From Oscillospiraceae bacterium (GTDB lineage: Bacteria > Bacillota > Clostridia > Oscillospirales > CAG-272): a stretch of DNA of 64,000 nucleotides. The stretch spans positions 20,882 to 84,881 of the forward strand of contig SVTO01000002.1 of assembly GCA_015063745.1 (NCBI GenBank), read 5' to 3'. Of this stretch, positions 21,295 to 31,446 are shown piece after piece. How positions within the stretch are numbered: the stretch's first letter is position 1; every line of letters begins with the position of its first letter. The position numbers were made by a program, and so were the translations under genes. The notes beneath the pieces are model-generated. The model did not search any database. It was given only the letters and a program-made list of their open reading frames with translations, and was not told where the DNA came from.

Positions 21295-21846
21295 ATGGAA
21301 ATTCTGGAACAGATCAAAATACAGGCAAAAGAAGCGGCGGAAGCTTTAGTGAAGGAAGCAAAGCTGACAGCGGGTCAGATCGTGGTGATCGGCTGTTCCT
21401 CCAGCGAGGTACTGGGAAACAAAATCGGCACGGCATCCTCTCCCGAAGCGGCGGAAGCCATTTATGCGGGACTGGACTCTGTATTCCGTCCTCTGGGGAT
21501 TTATATTGCCGGACAGTGCTGTGAGCATCTGAACCGTGCGATCGTTACGGAAGCGGCTGCTGTACCCGGTGCGTATCGGGTGAATGTGGTTCCCCAGCCC
21601 AAAGCAGGCGGATCCTTTGCCACGGCGGTATACCGTCATGCGGAACATCCGGTGGTACTGGAGGGGATTCAGGCCGATGCGGGTCTGGACATTGGCGGCA
21701 CGCTGATCGGGATGCATCTTCGTCCTGTAGCGGTGCCGGTACGTCTGCCGGTACGCCAGATCGGGGATGCGATTCTGCTGGCGGCACGGACAAGAGCCAA
21801 GTTCATCGGCGGATGCCGTGCGGTTTACGATGAAAACCTTCTGTAA
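21295..21846 (+). CDS. UPF0340/TIGR01440 family protein (YwlG-like)
   Basis: VIGCSSSEVLGNKIGTASS...IAGQCCEHLNRA. Confidence 0.8.
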   Translation: MEILEQIKIQAKEAAEALVKEAKLTAGQIVVIGCSSSEVLGNKIGTASSPEAAEAIYAGLDSVFRPLGIYIAGQCCEHLNRAIVTEAAAVPGAYRVNVVPQPKAGGSFATAVYRHAEHPVVLEGIQADAGLDIGGTLIGMHLRPVAVPVRLPVRQIGDAILLAARTRAKFIGGCRAVYDENLL

Positions 21847-21878
21847 TGCATATTTCATCAAGCTGCTGAAGCAATAAC

Positions 21879-21918
21879 AAACGGGCTATCGCAAATTCCG
21901 AAATGCGAAAGCCCGTTT
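21879..21918. terminator. Bidirectional terminator between convergent genes
   Basis: aacgggcta-tcgcaaattccgaaatgcga-aagcccgttttt. Confidence 0.7.
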
Positions 21919-21935
21919 TTCAGTTGTATATTCCT

Positions 21936-23612
21936 TTATTTCTTCACAAGCTCAATCTTCACGTCCAGCGCATCCCTGCCGGTCACGTAGAATTTCCGAT
22001 AATGTCCGTTACGGTTGACAGCGGTCTTGCCGGAATCTTCCAGTTTTCCGCTGAAGGTGTAACGGCATACCCAACCTTCATAGGTTACACGCAAACAATG
22101 CTCTTCCACAGAGATTTCCGTTTCCTTTTCCCCGTCGAAGGTAAAAGCAGGCAGTGCGTAGGCAATTTCACCCTTTCCGGAAACCGCAGCGGATACACCG
22201 TTTTCATCCACTTTGTAGTTTACGGTAACGGTTTCCTCATCCAGCCGGCTTTCCATGGTCAGGGATACATAATCCGCACCGGTTTCCTGGTCGGTCAATG
22301 TATGTACCCACTTGGGATCTGCCGAGAAATCCCATTCGCCGTCCTTTTGGATACCGGGACACAGGGCCAGGTATACCGGTTCTGCGCCGTTTATTTTGTA
22401 GCGCGGCTTTTTACCGCAGCAAGCCATGGACAGACAGAGCGTAGAGGGTGCACCGTATTTATGTACACGTCCCAATCCACTTGCATCGTAATGAGGATCT
22501 GCATCTTTGTCATATTCCAGAAAATATCCACCGGCACGGGCAAATACCTTATGGAAATGATCCGATGTGCACCAGATGGACGGAGAATCGTCGAATTCAC
22601 CTGTTTCGATGGAATCATCACAGAATAAATGAGCAGCGTAATAGTTGGATGCAGCGGTAATCATGTATTTATCAAAATACGCGTAAAGTTCACAGCCGAA
22701 ATGCATTCGGAACGGATAGCAGTTCTTCACATGACTAATAGGCGTTTTGCTTAGCCAGTATTCTGTGTTTTCCACCGCACGTTTTGCCGCAGCTTTGAAT
22801 TTTCCGGCAAGGACAAGGTCTCCTTCTTTCTTATAACGGGCAGCTTCATATTCGCAGACGGTAGCCAGCCATCCTTCATTTAACAAGAACTGGTTACTTC
22901 TGCCGCCATAAGGAAGCTCTCCTGTAACAGACTGCATTTTCAGAGTATACAAACCCGATTTCCGCAGATATTCGTCCACCTGCTTGTAATACTTGCCCCT
23001 GTAACCGCGGAACAGCAGAAGGGAGAACAAACCTCTGGGACAGATGTCATATACAATAGGCTGGTGATTATCGCTTTCCCCGTTGTCCATATACATCCCG
23101 TTTTCATCCAGCCACTGCAGCTGAGAAGCGATCTGAATATCGATGAATTCTGTACTATCACCCAGACCCATGGCGTTTCTGAAATATTCGCTGACACCGG
23201 TAAACAATGCCCAGTTGCGAACAGGATCCGTAGGCGTTTTTGCAATCACATCATAACAGGTATAGGGATCGATTTCCTTGAAATATTCCTTCCAGCGTGC
23301 CAGATTTGCCGGGTCAACTGCATTGTTTTTCTCCAGTTCCATCATGCAGCAAACCACTTCACGGATGGAAAAATCATTAGCCGCCTTTACATGGGGAATG
23401 GTTTTGCAGCAAAATTCCATCATTTCGCAGAACAGGTCGTACATATTCTTCAGTTTCCCGTTGGCAATCAGGATACCGATATTGGAAGTCAGTCTGGGAA
23501 ATCCGTGCTCCGTCAGTCCTTCCCGCTTGACTCTGTCAAAATATTCAACGATATGCTCTTCCGTATACGCTGAAAGGGTTTTCTCTATCAGTTGCAAATA
23601 CTTTGTACCCAT
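21936..23612 (-). CDS. Uncharacterised ~558-aa protein, candidate (alpha/alpha) toroid + beta-sandwich carbohydrate-active protein
   Basis: Aromatic-rich helical N-terminal two thirds (GELPYGGRSNQFLLNEGW), beta-rich C-terminus; located beside the Gfo array. Confidence 0.5.
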   Translation of the reverse strand: MGTKYLQLIEKTLSAYTEEHIVEYFDRVKREGLTEHGFPRLTSNIGILIANGKLKNMYDLFCEMMEFCCKTIPHVKAANDFSIREVVCCMMELEKNNAVDPANLARWKEYFKEIDPYTCYDVIAKTPTDPVRNWALFTGVSEYFRNAMGLGDSTEFIDIQIASQLQWLDENGMYMDNGESDNHQPIVYDICPRGLFSLLLFRGYRGKYYKQVDEYLRKSGLYTLKMQSVTGELPYGGRSNQFLLNEGWLATVCEYEAARYKKEGDLVLAGKFKAAAKRAVENTEYWLSKTPISHVKNCYPFRMHFGCELYAYFDKYMITAASNYYAAHLFCDDSIETGEFDDSPSIWCTSDHFHKVFARAGGYFLEYDKDADPHYDASGLGRVHKYGAPSTLCLSMACCGKKPRYKINGAEPVYLALCPGIQKDGEWDFSADPKWVHTLTDQETGADYVSLTMESRLDEETVTVNYKVDENGVSAAVSGKGEIAYALPAFTFDGEKETEISVEEHCLRVTYEGWVCRYTFSGKLEDSGKTAVNRNGHYRKFYVTGRDALDVKIELVKK

Positions 23613-23651
23613 TGTTTTCTCCTTTGGCTTTCACAAAGATGTACTACCATA

Positions 23652-23680
23652 AGTATATCACAAGTCTCCCGACTTGTAAA
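23652..23680 (-). promoter_or_regulatory. Promoter TTTACA-N17-TATACT with 18-bp palindrome in the spacer (candidate operator)
   Basis: acaagtctcccgacttgt (23660..23677), 7-bp perfect arms. Confidence 0.6.
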
Positions 23681-23731
23681 TATAAAAACAGAGCAATACG
23701 AACATTTATTACTCTGTTTTTATCTATTTCT

Positions 23732-24955
23732 TTATCTATCCAAGCTATAGAATCCGGTGTTCTTATCGGCACGGTGTGTCCACATACCTCTGGTGAAGTC
23801 CGGGAAATCCACGGGCATACTACCGTTAGCAATGGAAATTTCGGACAGAGGAGTAATTGCCATCCATGCTGCCGTATCGTAGGTGTCGATCGGCGGTACT
23901 TCATTGTCGTGCAGTGCAGTGAAGAAGGCATCAAAAATCAGCCAGTCAATACCGCCATGTCCGCCCTTCACACCATTTTCCTGGAAATATTTCCAGATGG
24001 GATGGTCAAATTCTTCATAGAATTCCCAGTACGGGCGAGCTCTTCTCTTACCGTCCTCATCCGGTTTCATATCGTCATAGTAAAGTACCTGGCGGCTTTC
24101 TTCCATATATCCCTTGGTACCGCGGATGGTGTAGTTACGTGAATAATAGTGCGGCAGGGAGGTATCCAGAATCAGGGAGATAGTTTCGCCGTGAGCGCAC
24201 AGGATGTTGGTTCTGACTATATCCCCCTGGCAGAAACGGTATGTCTGCAGTTCGGCAGGTATATTGTCGTGGTTCTTGGCATATTCATTCAGACCCCAGG
24301 CACCGGATGCCATGGAGGACAGCTTGATCATGCGGTTGCCGCGGTTGATGTTCATGGTCTTGGCCAGAGGACCGATGGCATGGGTGGGATAGGTATCGCA
24401 GTTGCGGTTCTGGTAGTTGCGCAGACGGTAGTGACGGCGTTCTTCGCCCTCGGTGATCTCGTCGCGCAGATCGTGCTGATAACCGCCTTCGCAGTGTACA
24501 ATCTTGCCGAACAGACCATCACGGACCATCTGCATTACCATCAGTTCCCGTCTGTCGTAACAGCAGTTTTCCAGCATCATGCAGTGGATACCGGTTTTTT
24601 CGTATGTATTGACCAGTTTCCAGCAGTCATCCACAGAATATGCGCCGCCTGCTTCGATACCCACAGGTTTGCCGCATTCCATAGCGTATACCGCTGCGGG
24701 AATATGGTTGTCCCAGGAAGAAGCGACAATCACCACATCTACCTCAGGAGACTCGATAACTTCTCTGTAATTCAATGTCCACTTAGGAGTATTGCCGGCA
24801 TAGAATTCCGTTTCATGTACACCCCAGCGTGCACGGTCTTCGTACAAGTCGCATACATAAGTAATGATCGCATCTTCTCGGGGACACAGGGAAGCAATTA
24901 CGTGACAGATCCCGCGCTGGCCGATCCCAATTACACCTACTCTGATTTTATCCAT
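23732..24955 (-). CDS. Gfo/Idh/MocA family oxidoreductase, GH109-like (paralog 1)
   Basis: VGVIGIGQRG Rossmann start; YPTHAIGPLAKTMNINRGNRM; GGHGGIDWL. Confidence 0.85.
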   Translation of the reverse strand: MDKIRVGVIGIGQRGICHVIASLCPREDAIITYVCDLYEDRARWGVHETEFYAGNTPKWTLNYREVIESPEVDVVIVASSWDNHIPAAVYAMECGKPVGIEAGGAYSVDDCWKLVNTYEKTGIHCMMLENCCYDRRELMVMQMVRDGLFGKIVHCEGGYQHDLRDEITEGEERRHYRLRNYQNRNCDTYPTHAIGPLAKTMNINRGNRMIKLSSMASGAWGLNEYAKNHDNIPAELQTYRFCQGDIVRTNILCAHGETISLILDTSLPHYYSRNYTIRGTKGYMEESRQVLYYDDMKPDEDGKRRARPYWEFYEEFDHPIWKYFQENGVKGGHGGIDWLIFDAFFTALHDNEVPPIDTYDTAAWMAITPLSEISIANGSMPVDFPDFTRGMWTHRADKNTGFYSLDR

Positions 24956-24999
24956 TTTCTGTCTCCTTTAAATATTATTATTATGTATTATTATGTATT

Positions 25000-26214
25000 T
25001 TATCTGTCCAGGGAGTAGAAGCCGGTATTCTTGTCTGTACGGCAGGTCCACATACCTCTGGTGAAGTCCGGAATGTCTACAGCGGTGCAGCCGTTGGCAA
25101 TGGAGATTTCGGACAGGGGAGAAATTGCCATCCACGCTGCTGTATCGTATGTATCGATCGGCGGTACTACGTTATCTCTCAGAGAGGTGAAGTAAGCGTC
25201 AAATACCAGCCAGTCGATACCGCCGTGTCCGCCCTTTACGCCCTCCTGCTTGAAATAACGCCAGATAGGATGTTCCCATTCATCCATGAACATATGCAGG
25301 TTGTTATAGTTGGACTCCGATTCGGGTGTTACGCCGTCCACAAATGCCTTGATTTCCACTTCGCTGAAGAAGCCCTTGGTACCGCGCACGGTATAGTTAC
25401 GGGAATAATTGCGGGGAAGCGTGGTATCCAGAGTCAGGGTAATGGTTTCGCCATGGGCGCAGAGGATATTGGTCTTTACGATATCGCCCTGACGGAACTT
25501 ATAATCCTGCAGTTCCTTGCGCATACCGTGTTCTTTGGCGTATTCGTTCAGACCCCATGCGCCGGATGCCATGGAATGGAGCTTGACCATGCGGTTGCCG
25601 CGGTTGATATCCAGAGTCTTGGCAATCGGGCCGATGTCGTGGGTGGGGTAGTTGTCGCAATTGCGGTTCTGATAGTTGCGCAGACGGTAGTGGCGGTTTT
25701 CTTCGCCCCAGAGCACTTCGCCGCGCAGGTCATGCTGATAGCCGCCTTCGCAGTGTACGACCTTGCCGAACAGGCCGCCTCTGACCATGTTCAGTGCCGT
25801 CAGCTCATATTCGCCGTAACAGCAGTTTTCCAGCATCATGCAGTGGATACCGGATTTTTCGTGGGCGTTCACCAGACTCCAGCAGTCATCCAGAGAGTAC
25901 GCACCGCCGACTTCGATGGCCACCTGCTTGCCGCAGTTCATGGCATATACTGCTGCGGGTACATGGTTTTCCCATGCGGAGCAGACGATTACCACTTCCA
26001 CCTCGTCGGATTCGATCAGTTCCTTATAATTCTGCGTCCACTTGGGCTCGTAACCCTTTTTGTTATAAACGGTCTTTACCCCGTTCAGGCAGCGGTCTTC
26101 GTACAGATCACATACATATGTTACGTGTACATCATCTCTTTCACACAGGATGCCGTCCAGATGGAACATACCGCGTCCGCCCAGGCCGATAATACCTACT
26201 TTGTATTCTGCCAT
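25000..26214 (-). CDS. Gfo/Idh/MocA family oxidoreductase, GH109-like (paralog 2)
   Basis: VGIIGLGGRG; YPTHDIGPIAKTLDINRGNRM; start at internal Met. Confidence 0.85.
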   Translation of the reverse strand: MAEYKVGIIGLGGRGMFHLDGILCERDDVHVTYVCDLYEDRCLNGVKTVYNKKGYEPKWTQNYKELIESDEVEVVIVCSAWENHVPAAVYAMNCGKQVAIEVGGAYSLDDCWSLVNAHEKSGIHCMMLENCCYGEYELTALNMVRGGLFGKVVHCEGGYQHDLRGEVLWGEENRHYRLRNYQNRNCDNYPTHDIGPIAKTLDINRGNRMVKLHSMASGAWGLNEYAKEHGMRKELQDYKFRQGDIVKTNILCAHGETITLTLDTTLPRNYSRNYTVRGTKGFFSEVEIKAFVDGVTPESESNYNNLHMFMDEWEHPIWRYFKQEGVKGGHGGIDWLVFDAYFTSLRDNVVPPIDTYDTAAWMAISPLSEISIANGCTAVDIPDFTRGMWTCRTDKNTGFYSLDR

Positions 26215-26293
26215 TTTTATACCTCCGTATCCATACTGTACACAACTTTTTGAGTCCTTGTACAATTCACCCGTTTTTGTCGGATGTACCTAT

Positions 26294-26322
26294 ATTATAT
26301 TCGCTCTGCCTACGGTTGTCAA
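26294..26322 (-). promoter_or_regulatory. Sigma-A type promoter for paralogs 2/1
   Basis: TTGACA-N17-TATAAT on minus strand. Confidence 0.75.
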
Positions 26323-26447
26323 GAGATTACATTTATATATTTTTAATAATTTTTCCGTCTTTTCCGTACGGTTTTCTTAACCCTTCCCGCCCCGGAACAC
26401 AAAAAACCGCAGCAGACCTCTCCGCCGCGGCTTTTGTTTGTATTCGG

Positions 26448-27665
26448 TTATCTGTCCAGAGAATAGTATCCGGTATTCTTGTCCGTACGGCAGGTCCACT
26501 TGCCTCTGGTGAAGTCCGGGATATCCACGGGCATATTGCCGTTGGCGATGGAGATTTCGGACAGGGGGGTAATGGCCAGCCATGCTGCTGTGTCGTATGT
26601 ATCGATCGGCGGAACCACATTGTCTCTCAGAGAGGAGAAATATGCGTCGAATACCAGCCAGTCGATACCGCCGTGTCCTCTTCTGACACCTGCTTTGCGG
26701 TAGTCTCTCCAGATATAGTGTTCCCATTCTTCCCGGAAATCTTCCACGTTATTGAAGAAGGAATGGTCTTCCGTACCCTTGCCTTCGATGAATACGGCGT
26801 TTTCCACTTCGCCGAAGAAGCCCTTGGTGCCGCGTACGGTGAATCCGCGGGCGTAGTAGCGGGGGAGCGTGGTATCCAGGGTCAGGCAGATGGTCTGTCC
26901 GTGGGCGCAGAGGATGTTGGTCTTGATCACGTCACCCTGACGGAACTTATAGTCCTGCAGTTCGCGGGTGATGTTTTCATGGGTTCTTGCGTATTCGTTC
27001 AGCCCCCAGGCACCGGATGCCATGGAAGTCAGCTTGACCATACGGTTGCCGCGGTTGATGTCCAGAATTTTACAGATCGGGCCCAGTGCGTGGGTGGGGT
27101 AATTGTCGCAGCAGCGGTTCTGGTAGTTGCGCAGACGGTAGTGACGGATCTGATCCCCCAGGGCGATTTCTTCACGCAGGTCATGCTGATAGCCGCCTTC
27201 GCAATGTACGATTTCGCCGAACAGGCCTTCACGGACCATGCGCATAACCATCAGTTCATTGGCGCTGTAGCAGCAGTTTTCGATCATCATGCAGTGGATG
27301 CCGGTTTTTTCATGGGCTTCCACCAGTTTCCAGCAGTCGTCGATGGAATAAGCACCGCCGACTTCGATGCCGACCTGCTTGCCGCATTCCATGGCATATA
27401 CCGCTGCGGGAACATGGTTTTCCCATGCGGAGCTTACGATGACCACTTCCACGTCGGGAGAGTCAATCAGTTCTTTATAATCCAGAGTCCACTTGGGCGT
27501 ATTACCCTTCTTACTCTTGACCAGATTTACACCTGCCTGACAGCGGTCTTCATACAGGTCACAGACATAGGTTACGCAGATGTCCTCTCTTTCCGTAAAA
27601 ATATTCTCCATCTGGTGCATTCCGCGTCCGCCCAGACCAATCAGACCTACCTTGAATTCAGCCAT
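26448..27665 (-). CDS. Gfo/Idh/MocA family oxidoreductase, GH109-like (paralog 3)
   Basis: VGLIGLGGRG; YPTHALGPICKILDINRGNRM; RGHGGIDWL. Confidence 0.85.
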   Translation of the reverse strand: MAEFKVGLIGLGGRGMHQMENIFTEREDICVTYVCDLYEDRCQAGVNLVKSKKGNTPKWTLDYKELIDSPDVEVVIVSSAWENHVPAAVYAMECGKQVGIEVGGAYSIDDCWKLVEAHEKTGIHCMMIENCCYSANELMVMRMVREGLFGEIVHCEGGYQHDLREEIALGDQIRHYRLRNYQNRCCDNYPTHALGPICKILDINRGNRMVKLTSMASGAWGLNEYARTHENITRELQDYKFRQGDVIKTNILCAHGQTICLTLDTTLPRYYARGFTVRGTKGFFGEVENAVFIEGKGTEDHSFFNNVEDFREEWEHYIWRDYRKAGVRRGHGGIDWLVFDAYFSSLRDNVVPPIDTYDTAAWLAITPLSEISIANGNMPVDIPDFTRGKWTCRTDKNTGYYSLDR

Positions 27666-27746
27666 TTTTTCCTCCGTTTATACTTATTGTCATTATCTTA
27701 TTCTGAATATTTGCAGCTGTGAAAACGTACATATATTATTTAATAT

Positions 27747-27775
27747 ATTATAAACCTTTTCCCTGTATTTGTCAA
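27747..27775 (-). promoter_or_regulatory. Sigma-A type promoter for paralog 3
   Basis: TTGACA-N17-TATAAT on minus strand. Confidence 0.75.
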
Positions 27776-28137
27776 TGGTTCACCCGGGAGTTCCCTTTTA
27801 CCCTTTATGCTGATAGAAAAAACTTCGTCGATTTTACCAAAGAGCGTTCACATTTCGGCGGCCAAAGCTGTATCCACACTCGGCTTTGTTCCTATACCTT
27901 GAAATATTCATAAATCTATTGTACAATAGATTTAGATGGAACTTTATGGAGAATTTCACGTTCAAATATACAGGCACAATAGAAAACGGTATATTTATGG
28001 TATAATAGAACTGTGTAAGAGTTCTATAAAATTGAAGTTATCTTATTGAAACCAACAAATTCCAAATATTATGTTGTTCAATTCCTCTTTTTTGAGTGGT
28101 AAAATATAGCTGTAAAATCAAGAAGGAGGTTTTTCAT

Positions 28138-28479
28138 ATGAACACAGACAAAATTTTAGCAGAATCAATCGCAAAGGACTATGCACCGAAGGAAAATTCC
28201 AAGATCGCTGCTCTGAAAAAACTGGACAACCGTGCAAAACTCCCTGCCACTATTTTCACCTACTCTTGGGGGATTGTATTTGCACTTGTTTTTGGCACAG
28301 GGATGTCCTTGGCAATGCAAGTGATCGGAAACAGCATGGTGCTTGGTATCGCTGTCGGTATTGTGGGCCTTATTGGTTGCAGTGTGAATTATCCGATTTA
28401 TAAGAGATTGCTTGAAAAGGGCAAGTCAAAATATGCCTATGAAATCGTGCAGCTCGCCCGTGAAATCGCAGAAAAATAA
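28138..28479 (+). CDS. Small membrane protein (two TM helices), islet B cargo
   Basis: RBS aaggaggt then ATG; two hydrophobic segments. Confidence 0.65.
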   Translation: MNTDKILAESIAKDYAPKENSKIAALKKLDNRAKLPATIFTYSWGIVFALVFGTGMSLAMQVIGNSMVLGIAVGIVGLIGCSVNYPIYKRLLEKGKSKYAYEIVQLAREIAEK

Positions 28480-28503
28480 TCAAAACCTCCAAGGAGTGGT
28501 AAT

Positions 28504-29100
28504 ATGAACAAATCCGAAAGCAAATATTTTAATACTGCCACGAAACTGGACCTTGCATTGATTTCCTTGCTGAAAAAGAAACCGTTGGAATATATTACGG
28601 TCCGCGAGATTTGCGAAACGGCAGGGGTAAATCGCTCCACCTTTTACTTGCATTATGAAACGATCGGCGATTTGCTAAATGAAACAACACGATACTTGTT
28701 AGATGGGTTTTTGTCATATTTTTCAACCGACACACAGTCAGTAGCTCTCAATCTTATGGACTGCGAACTGAATGAATTGGTGTTTATTTGCGATAAGTAT
28801 CTAACACCGTATCTCACCTATATCAAAGATCACAAAGAGGTATTTCAGGTTGCATTGGCACAAAATAAAATTTTGGGATTTGAAGATGTGTATAAGCGAA
28901 TGTTTGAAAACATATTCAATCCGATTCTGGCGAGATTTCACTATCCGGCAGACATCAGACAATATGTGATGATGTACTATCTCAATGGTATCAACGCCAT
29001 CATCGTTGAATGGTTGAAAAATAGTTGTGACAAGTCAACTGATGAAATATCCAAGATAATCGCCGTCTGTATTTACGGGAAAGATAATGCAAATGGATAG
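28504..29100 (+). CDS. TetR family transcriptional regulator
   Basis: LDLALISLLKKKPLEYITVREICETAGVNRSTFYLHYETIGDLL. Confidence 0.85.
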   Translation: MNKSESKYFNTATKLDLALISLLKKKPLEYITVREICETAGVNRSTFYLHYETIGDLLNETTRYLLDGFLSYFSTDTQSVALNLMDCELNELVFICDKYLTPYLTYIKDHKEVFQVALAQNKILGFEDVYKRMFENIFNPILARFHYPADIRQYVMMYYLNGINAIIVEWLKNSCDKSTDEISKIIAVCIYGKDNANG

Positions 29101-29671
29101 GACACGAAAAATCCCCCTTGTCAGTTTGTTATTCAACATGGTATATAGCACCTATCACATTATTTTTGGCATAGCAACACGCTCGTGGTGGTTTTTTACA
29201 ATCGGTATTTACTATGCAATATTGAGTATTGTTCGCTTTGTGGTTCTTGGGCACAAAGGCAAGAAACACTTTGTCATTCGGTTTACCGGAATCATGTTGA
29301 TGGTGCTATCCATATCGCTCATTGGAACAGTAATCCTTGCTTTTGTAAAAGATAGAGGTACCGAATTTCCTTTGATTGTTATGCTTGCGATTGCGGTATA
29401 TGCCTTTACCAAAATCACCCTTGCAACAATAAAATGGATAAAGGCACAAAAAAGCAAATCGGCAAAATTGATAACATTACGAAACATATCATTTGCCGAT
29501 GCATTTGTTTCTATATTTTCTTTGCAAAGGTCAATGCTTGTGTCCTTTGAGGGAATGTCGGAAATAGAAATCCGGATTATGAATGTCGCAACCGGTTCTG
29601 CGGTGTGTATCATCGTTTTTTTGCTCGGACTGAATCTTATGCAGCAAAAAAGTCTAATAAAGAGAAAATAG
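29087..29671 (+). CDS. Membrane protein of unknown function, overlaps TetR gene
   Basis: Five or so hydrophobic segments; 14-nt overlap with upstream ORF. Confidence 0.6.
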   Translation: MQMDRTRKIPLVSLLFNMVYSTYHIIFGIATRSWWFFTIGIYYAILSIVRFVVLGHKGKKHFVIRFTGIMLMVLSISLIGTVILAFVKDRGTEFPLIVMLAIAVYAFTKITLATIKWIKAQKSKSAKLITLRNISFADAFVSIFSLQRSMLVSFEGMSEIEIRIMNVATGSAVCIIVFLLGLNLMQQKSLIKRK

Positions 29672-29885
29672 TAGAGAAAAATTCCAATACGTCGAATAGT
29701 TAAGGAGCAGAGGTTTTAGACCTTTGCTCCTGTTGTTATGCTCTATAATCGCCCTGTGGATCATTTATGGGATTTTGGATTCATTCGTTTCCGTCAAATC
29801 GACGAAGGGTTTGATGGATAAGCCTATATCAGCACAAAAGTAAAAGGGAGCCCGGGGTACATATCTTTCACGGAAATCCGAGAAC

Positions 29886-29924
29886 AAAAAAGGACTGCCG
29901 CAGATCGGGTTTGCAGCAGTCCCT
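29886..29924 (-). terminator. Intrinsic terminator after paralog 4
   Basis: ggactgc...gcagtcc hairpin with A/T tract. Confidence 0.55.
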
Positions 29925-29956
29925 TCAGGTATATTTATTTCTGTGTTTGTTCCGGA

Positions 29957-31177
29957 TTACTTATCCAGCGCGTAGAAGCCGGTGTTCTTGTCGGTACGGT
30001 GTGTCCACATACCTCTGGTGAAGTCGGGAACATCTACAGGCATACTGCCGTTGGCGATGGAGATTTCGGACAGGGGTGCGATGGACATCCATGCAGCGGT
30101 ATCGTAGGTGTCGATCGGAGGTACCATGTTGTCGCGGAGGGAGGTGAAGTAAGCGTCGAATACGAGCCAGTCCATACCGCCGTGACCGCCATGTACGCCT
30201 TCTTCATAGAAGCGGCGCCAGATCGGATGCTGCCATTCGTCCCAGAACTTGTCGATGTTGTTGAAGTCGGAGTGATCCCATTCACTGCCCTTGCCGTCGA
30301 TGTATACCATGTTTTCCACTTCGCTGATGAAGCCCTTGGTACCGCGTACGGTAAAGCCGCGGGAGTAGTAACGGGGCAGAGTGGTGTCCAGCGTCAGAGT
30401 GATGGTCTGACCCTTGGCGCACTGGATGATGGTCTTTACGATATCACCCTGCTTAAATGGGTAGCTCTGCAGTGCTTCGGGTACATTGCTGTGGTTCTTG
30501 GCATATTCGTTCAGACCCATTGCGCAGGATGCCATGGAAACCAGCTTGGTCATACGGTTGCCGCGGTTGATGTCCAGAATCTTGGCGATCGGGCCGATTT
30601 CGTGGGTGGGGTAGTTTTCGCAGCAGCGGTTCTGATAATTGCGCAGACGGTAATGACGCTTTTCTTCACCGGTAGCGATTTCTTCGCGCAGGTCATGCTG
30701 ATAACCGCCTTCGCAGTGTACGATATCACCGAACAGACCGGCTCTTACCATCTGCAGAGCCATCAGTTCCTTGGTGTCGTAGCAGCAGTTTTCCAGCATC
30801 ATGCAATGGATACCGGTCTTTTCGTAGGTGCGAACCAGCTTCCAGCAGTCATCCAGGGAGTAAGCGCCGCCTACTTCGGTAGCAACCTGCTTGCCGCATT
30901 CCATAGCATGAACCACTGCAGGAACATGATTTTCCCATGCGGAGCTTACGATAACTACTTCTACTTCATCGGATTCGATCAGTTCCTTGTAGTTCTGAGT
31001 CCACTTGGGGGTGTTGCCCTTCTTTTTCTGTACGGTTTCCACACCGCGGAGACAACGATCTTCATACAGGTCACATACGTAGGTTACGCATACGTCATCT
31101 CTTTGACATAGAATACCGCTTAGATGTTCACGGCCACGTCCTCCGAGACCAATAATACCAACTTTGAATTCTGCCAT
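29957..31177 (-). CDS. Gfo/Idh/MocA family oxidoreductase, GH109-like (paralog 4)
   Basis: VGIIGLGGRG; YPTHEIGPIAKILDINRGNRM; GGHGGMDWL. Confidence 0.85.
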   Translation of the reverse strand: MAEFKVGIIGLGGRGREHLSGILCQRDDVCVTYVCDLYEDRCLRGVETVQKKKGNTPKWTQNYKELIESDEVEVVIVSSAWENHVPAVVHAMECGKQVATEVGGAYSLDDCWKLVRTYEKTGIHCMMLENCCYDTKELMALQMVRAGLFGDIVHCEGGYQHDLREEIATGEEKRHYRLRNYQNRCCENYPTHEIGPIAKILDINRGNRMTKLVSMASCAMGLNEYAKNHSNVPEALQSYPFKQGDIVKTIIQCAKGQTITLTLDTTLPRYYSRGFTVRGTKGFISEVENMVYIDGKGSEWDHSDFNNIDKFWDEWQHPIWRRFYEEGVHGGHGGMDWLVFDAYFTSLRDNMVPPIDTYDTAAWMSIAPLSEISIANGSMPVDVPDFTRGMWTHRTDKNTGFYALDK

Positions 31178-31247
31178 TTTATCCTCCAGATATGTAATGT
31201 TATATCGAATCATTGTTCAATTCAATCATGAACCAATCATATATACA

Positions 31248-31276
31248 TTATAATATATATTTCATCTTCTGTCAAG
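31248..31276 (-). promoter_or_regulatory. Sigma-A type promoter for paralog 4
   Basis: TTGACA-N17-TATAAT on minus strand. Confidence 0.75.
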
Positions 31277-31337
31277 AAGCCAGCGACAATTTTGGCTTTT
31301 TCTGTATACGAATCCGCAAAAAAACAGCAGGACACAA

Positions 31338-31371
31338 AAAACCGTGATAGTTTCCCATCACGGTTTTTGTA
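31338..31371 (-). terminator. Intrinsic terminator after MBL lipoprotein gene
   Basis: aaaaaccgtgatag...ccatcacggttttt. Confidence 0.7.
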
Positions 31372-31446
31372 AATTTGCAAAAGTTGTACCTGCATTTGAT
31401 AGATAACACGAGCAATAAGTCGGGCTGCCAATACACTGCTGTTACA

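Larger units (their letters stand above)
27818..29840. other. AT-rich genomic islet B sharing ends with islet A
   Basis: Left cttcgtcgattttaccaaagagcgttcacat and cactcggctttgttcctataccttgaaatattcataaat; right 52-bp repeat at 29789..29840; plus-strand cargo inside a minus-strand gene array. Confidence 0.65.
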
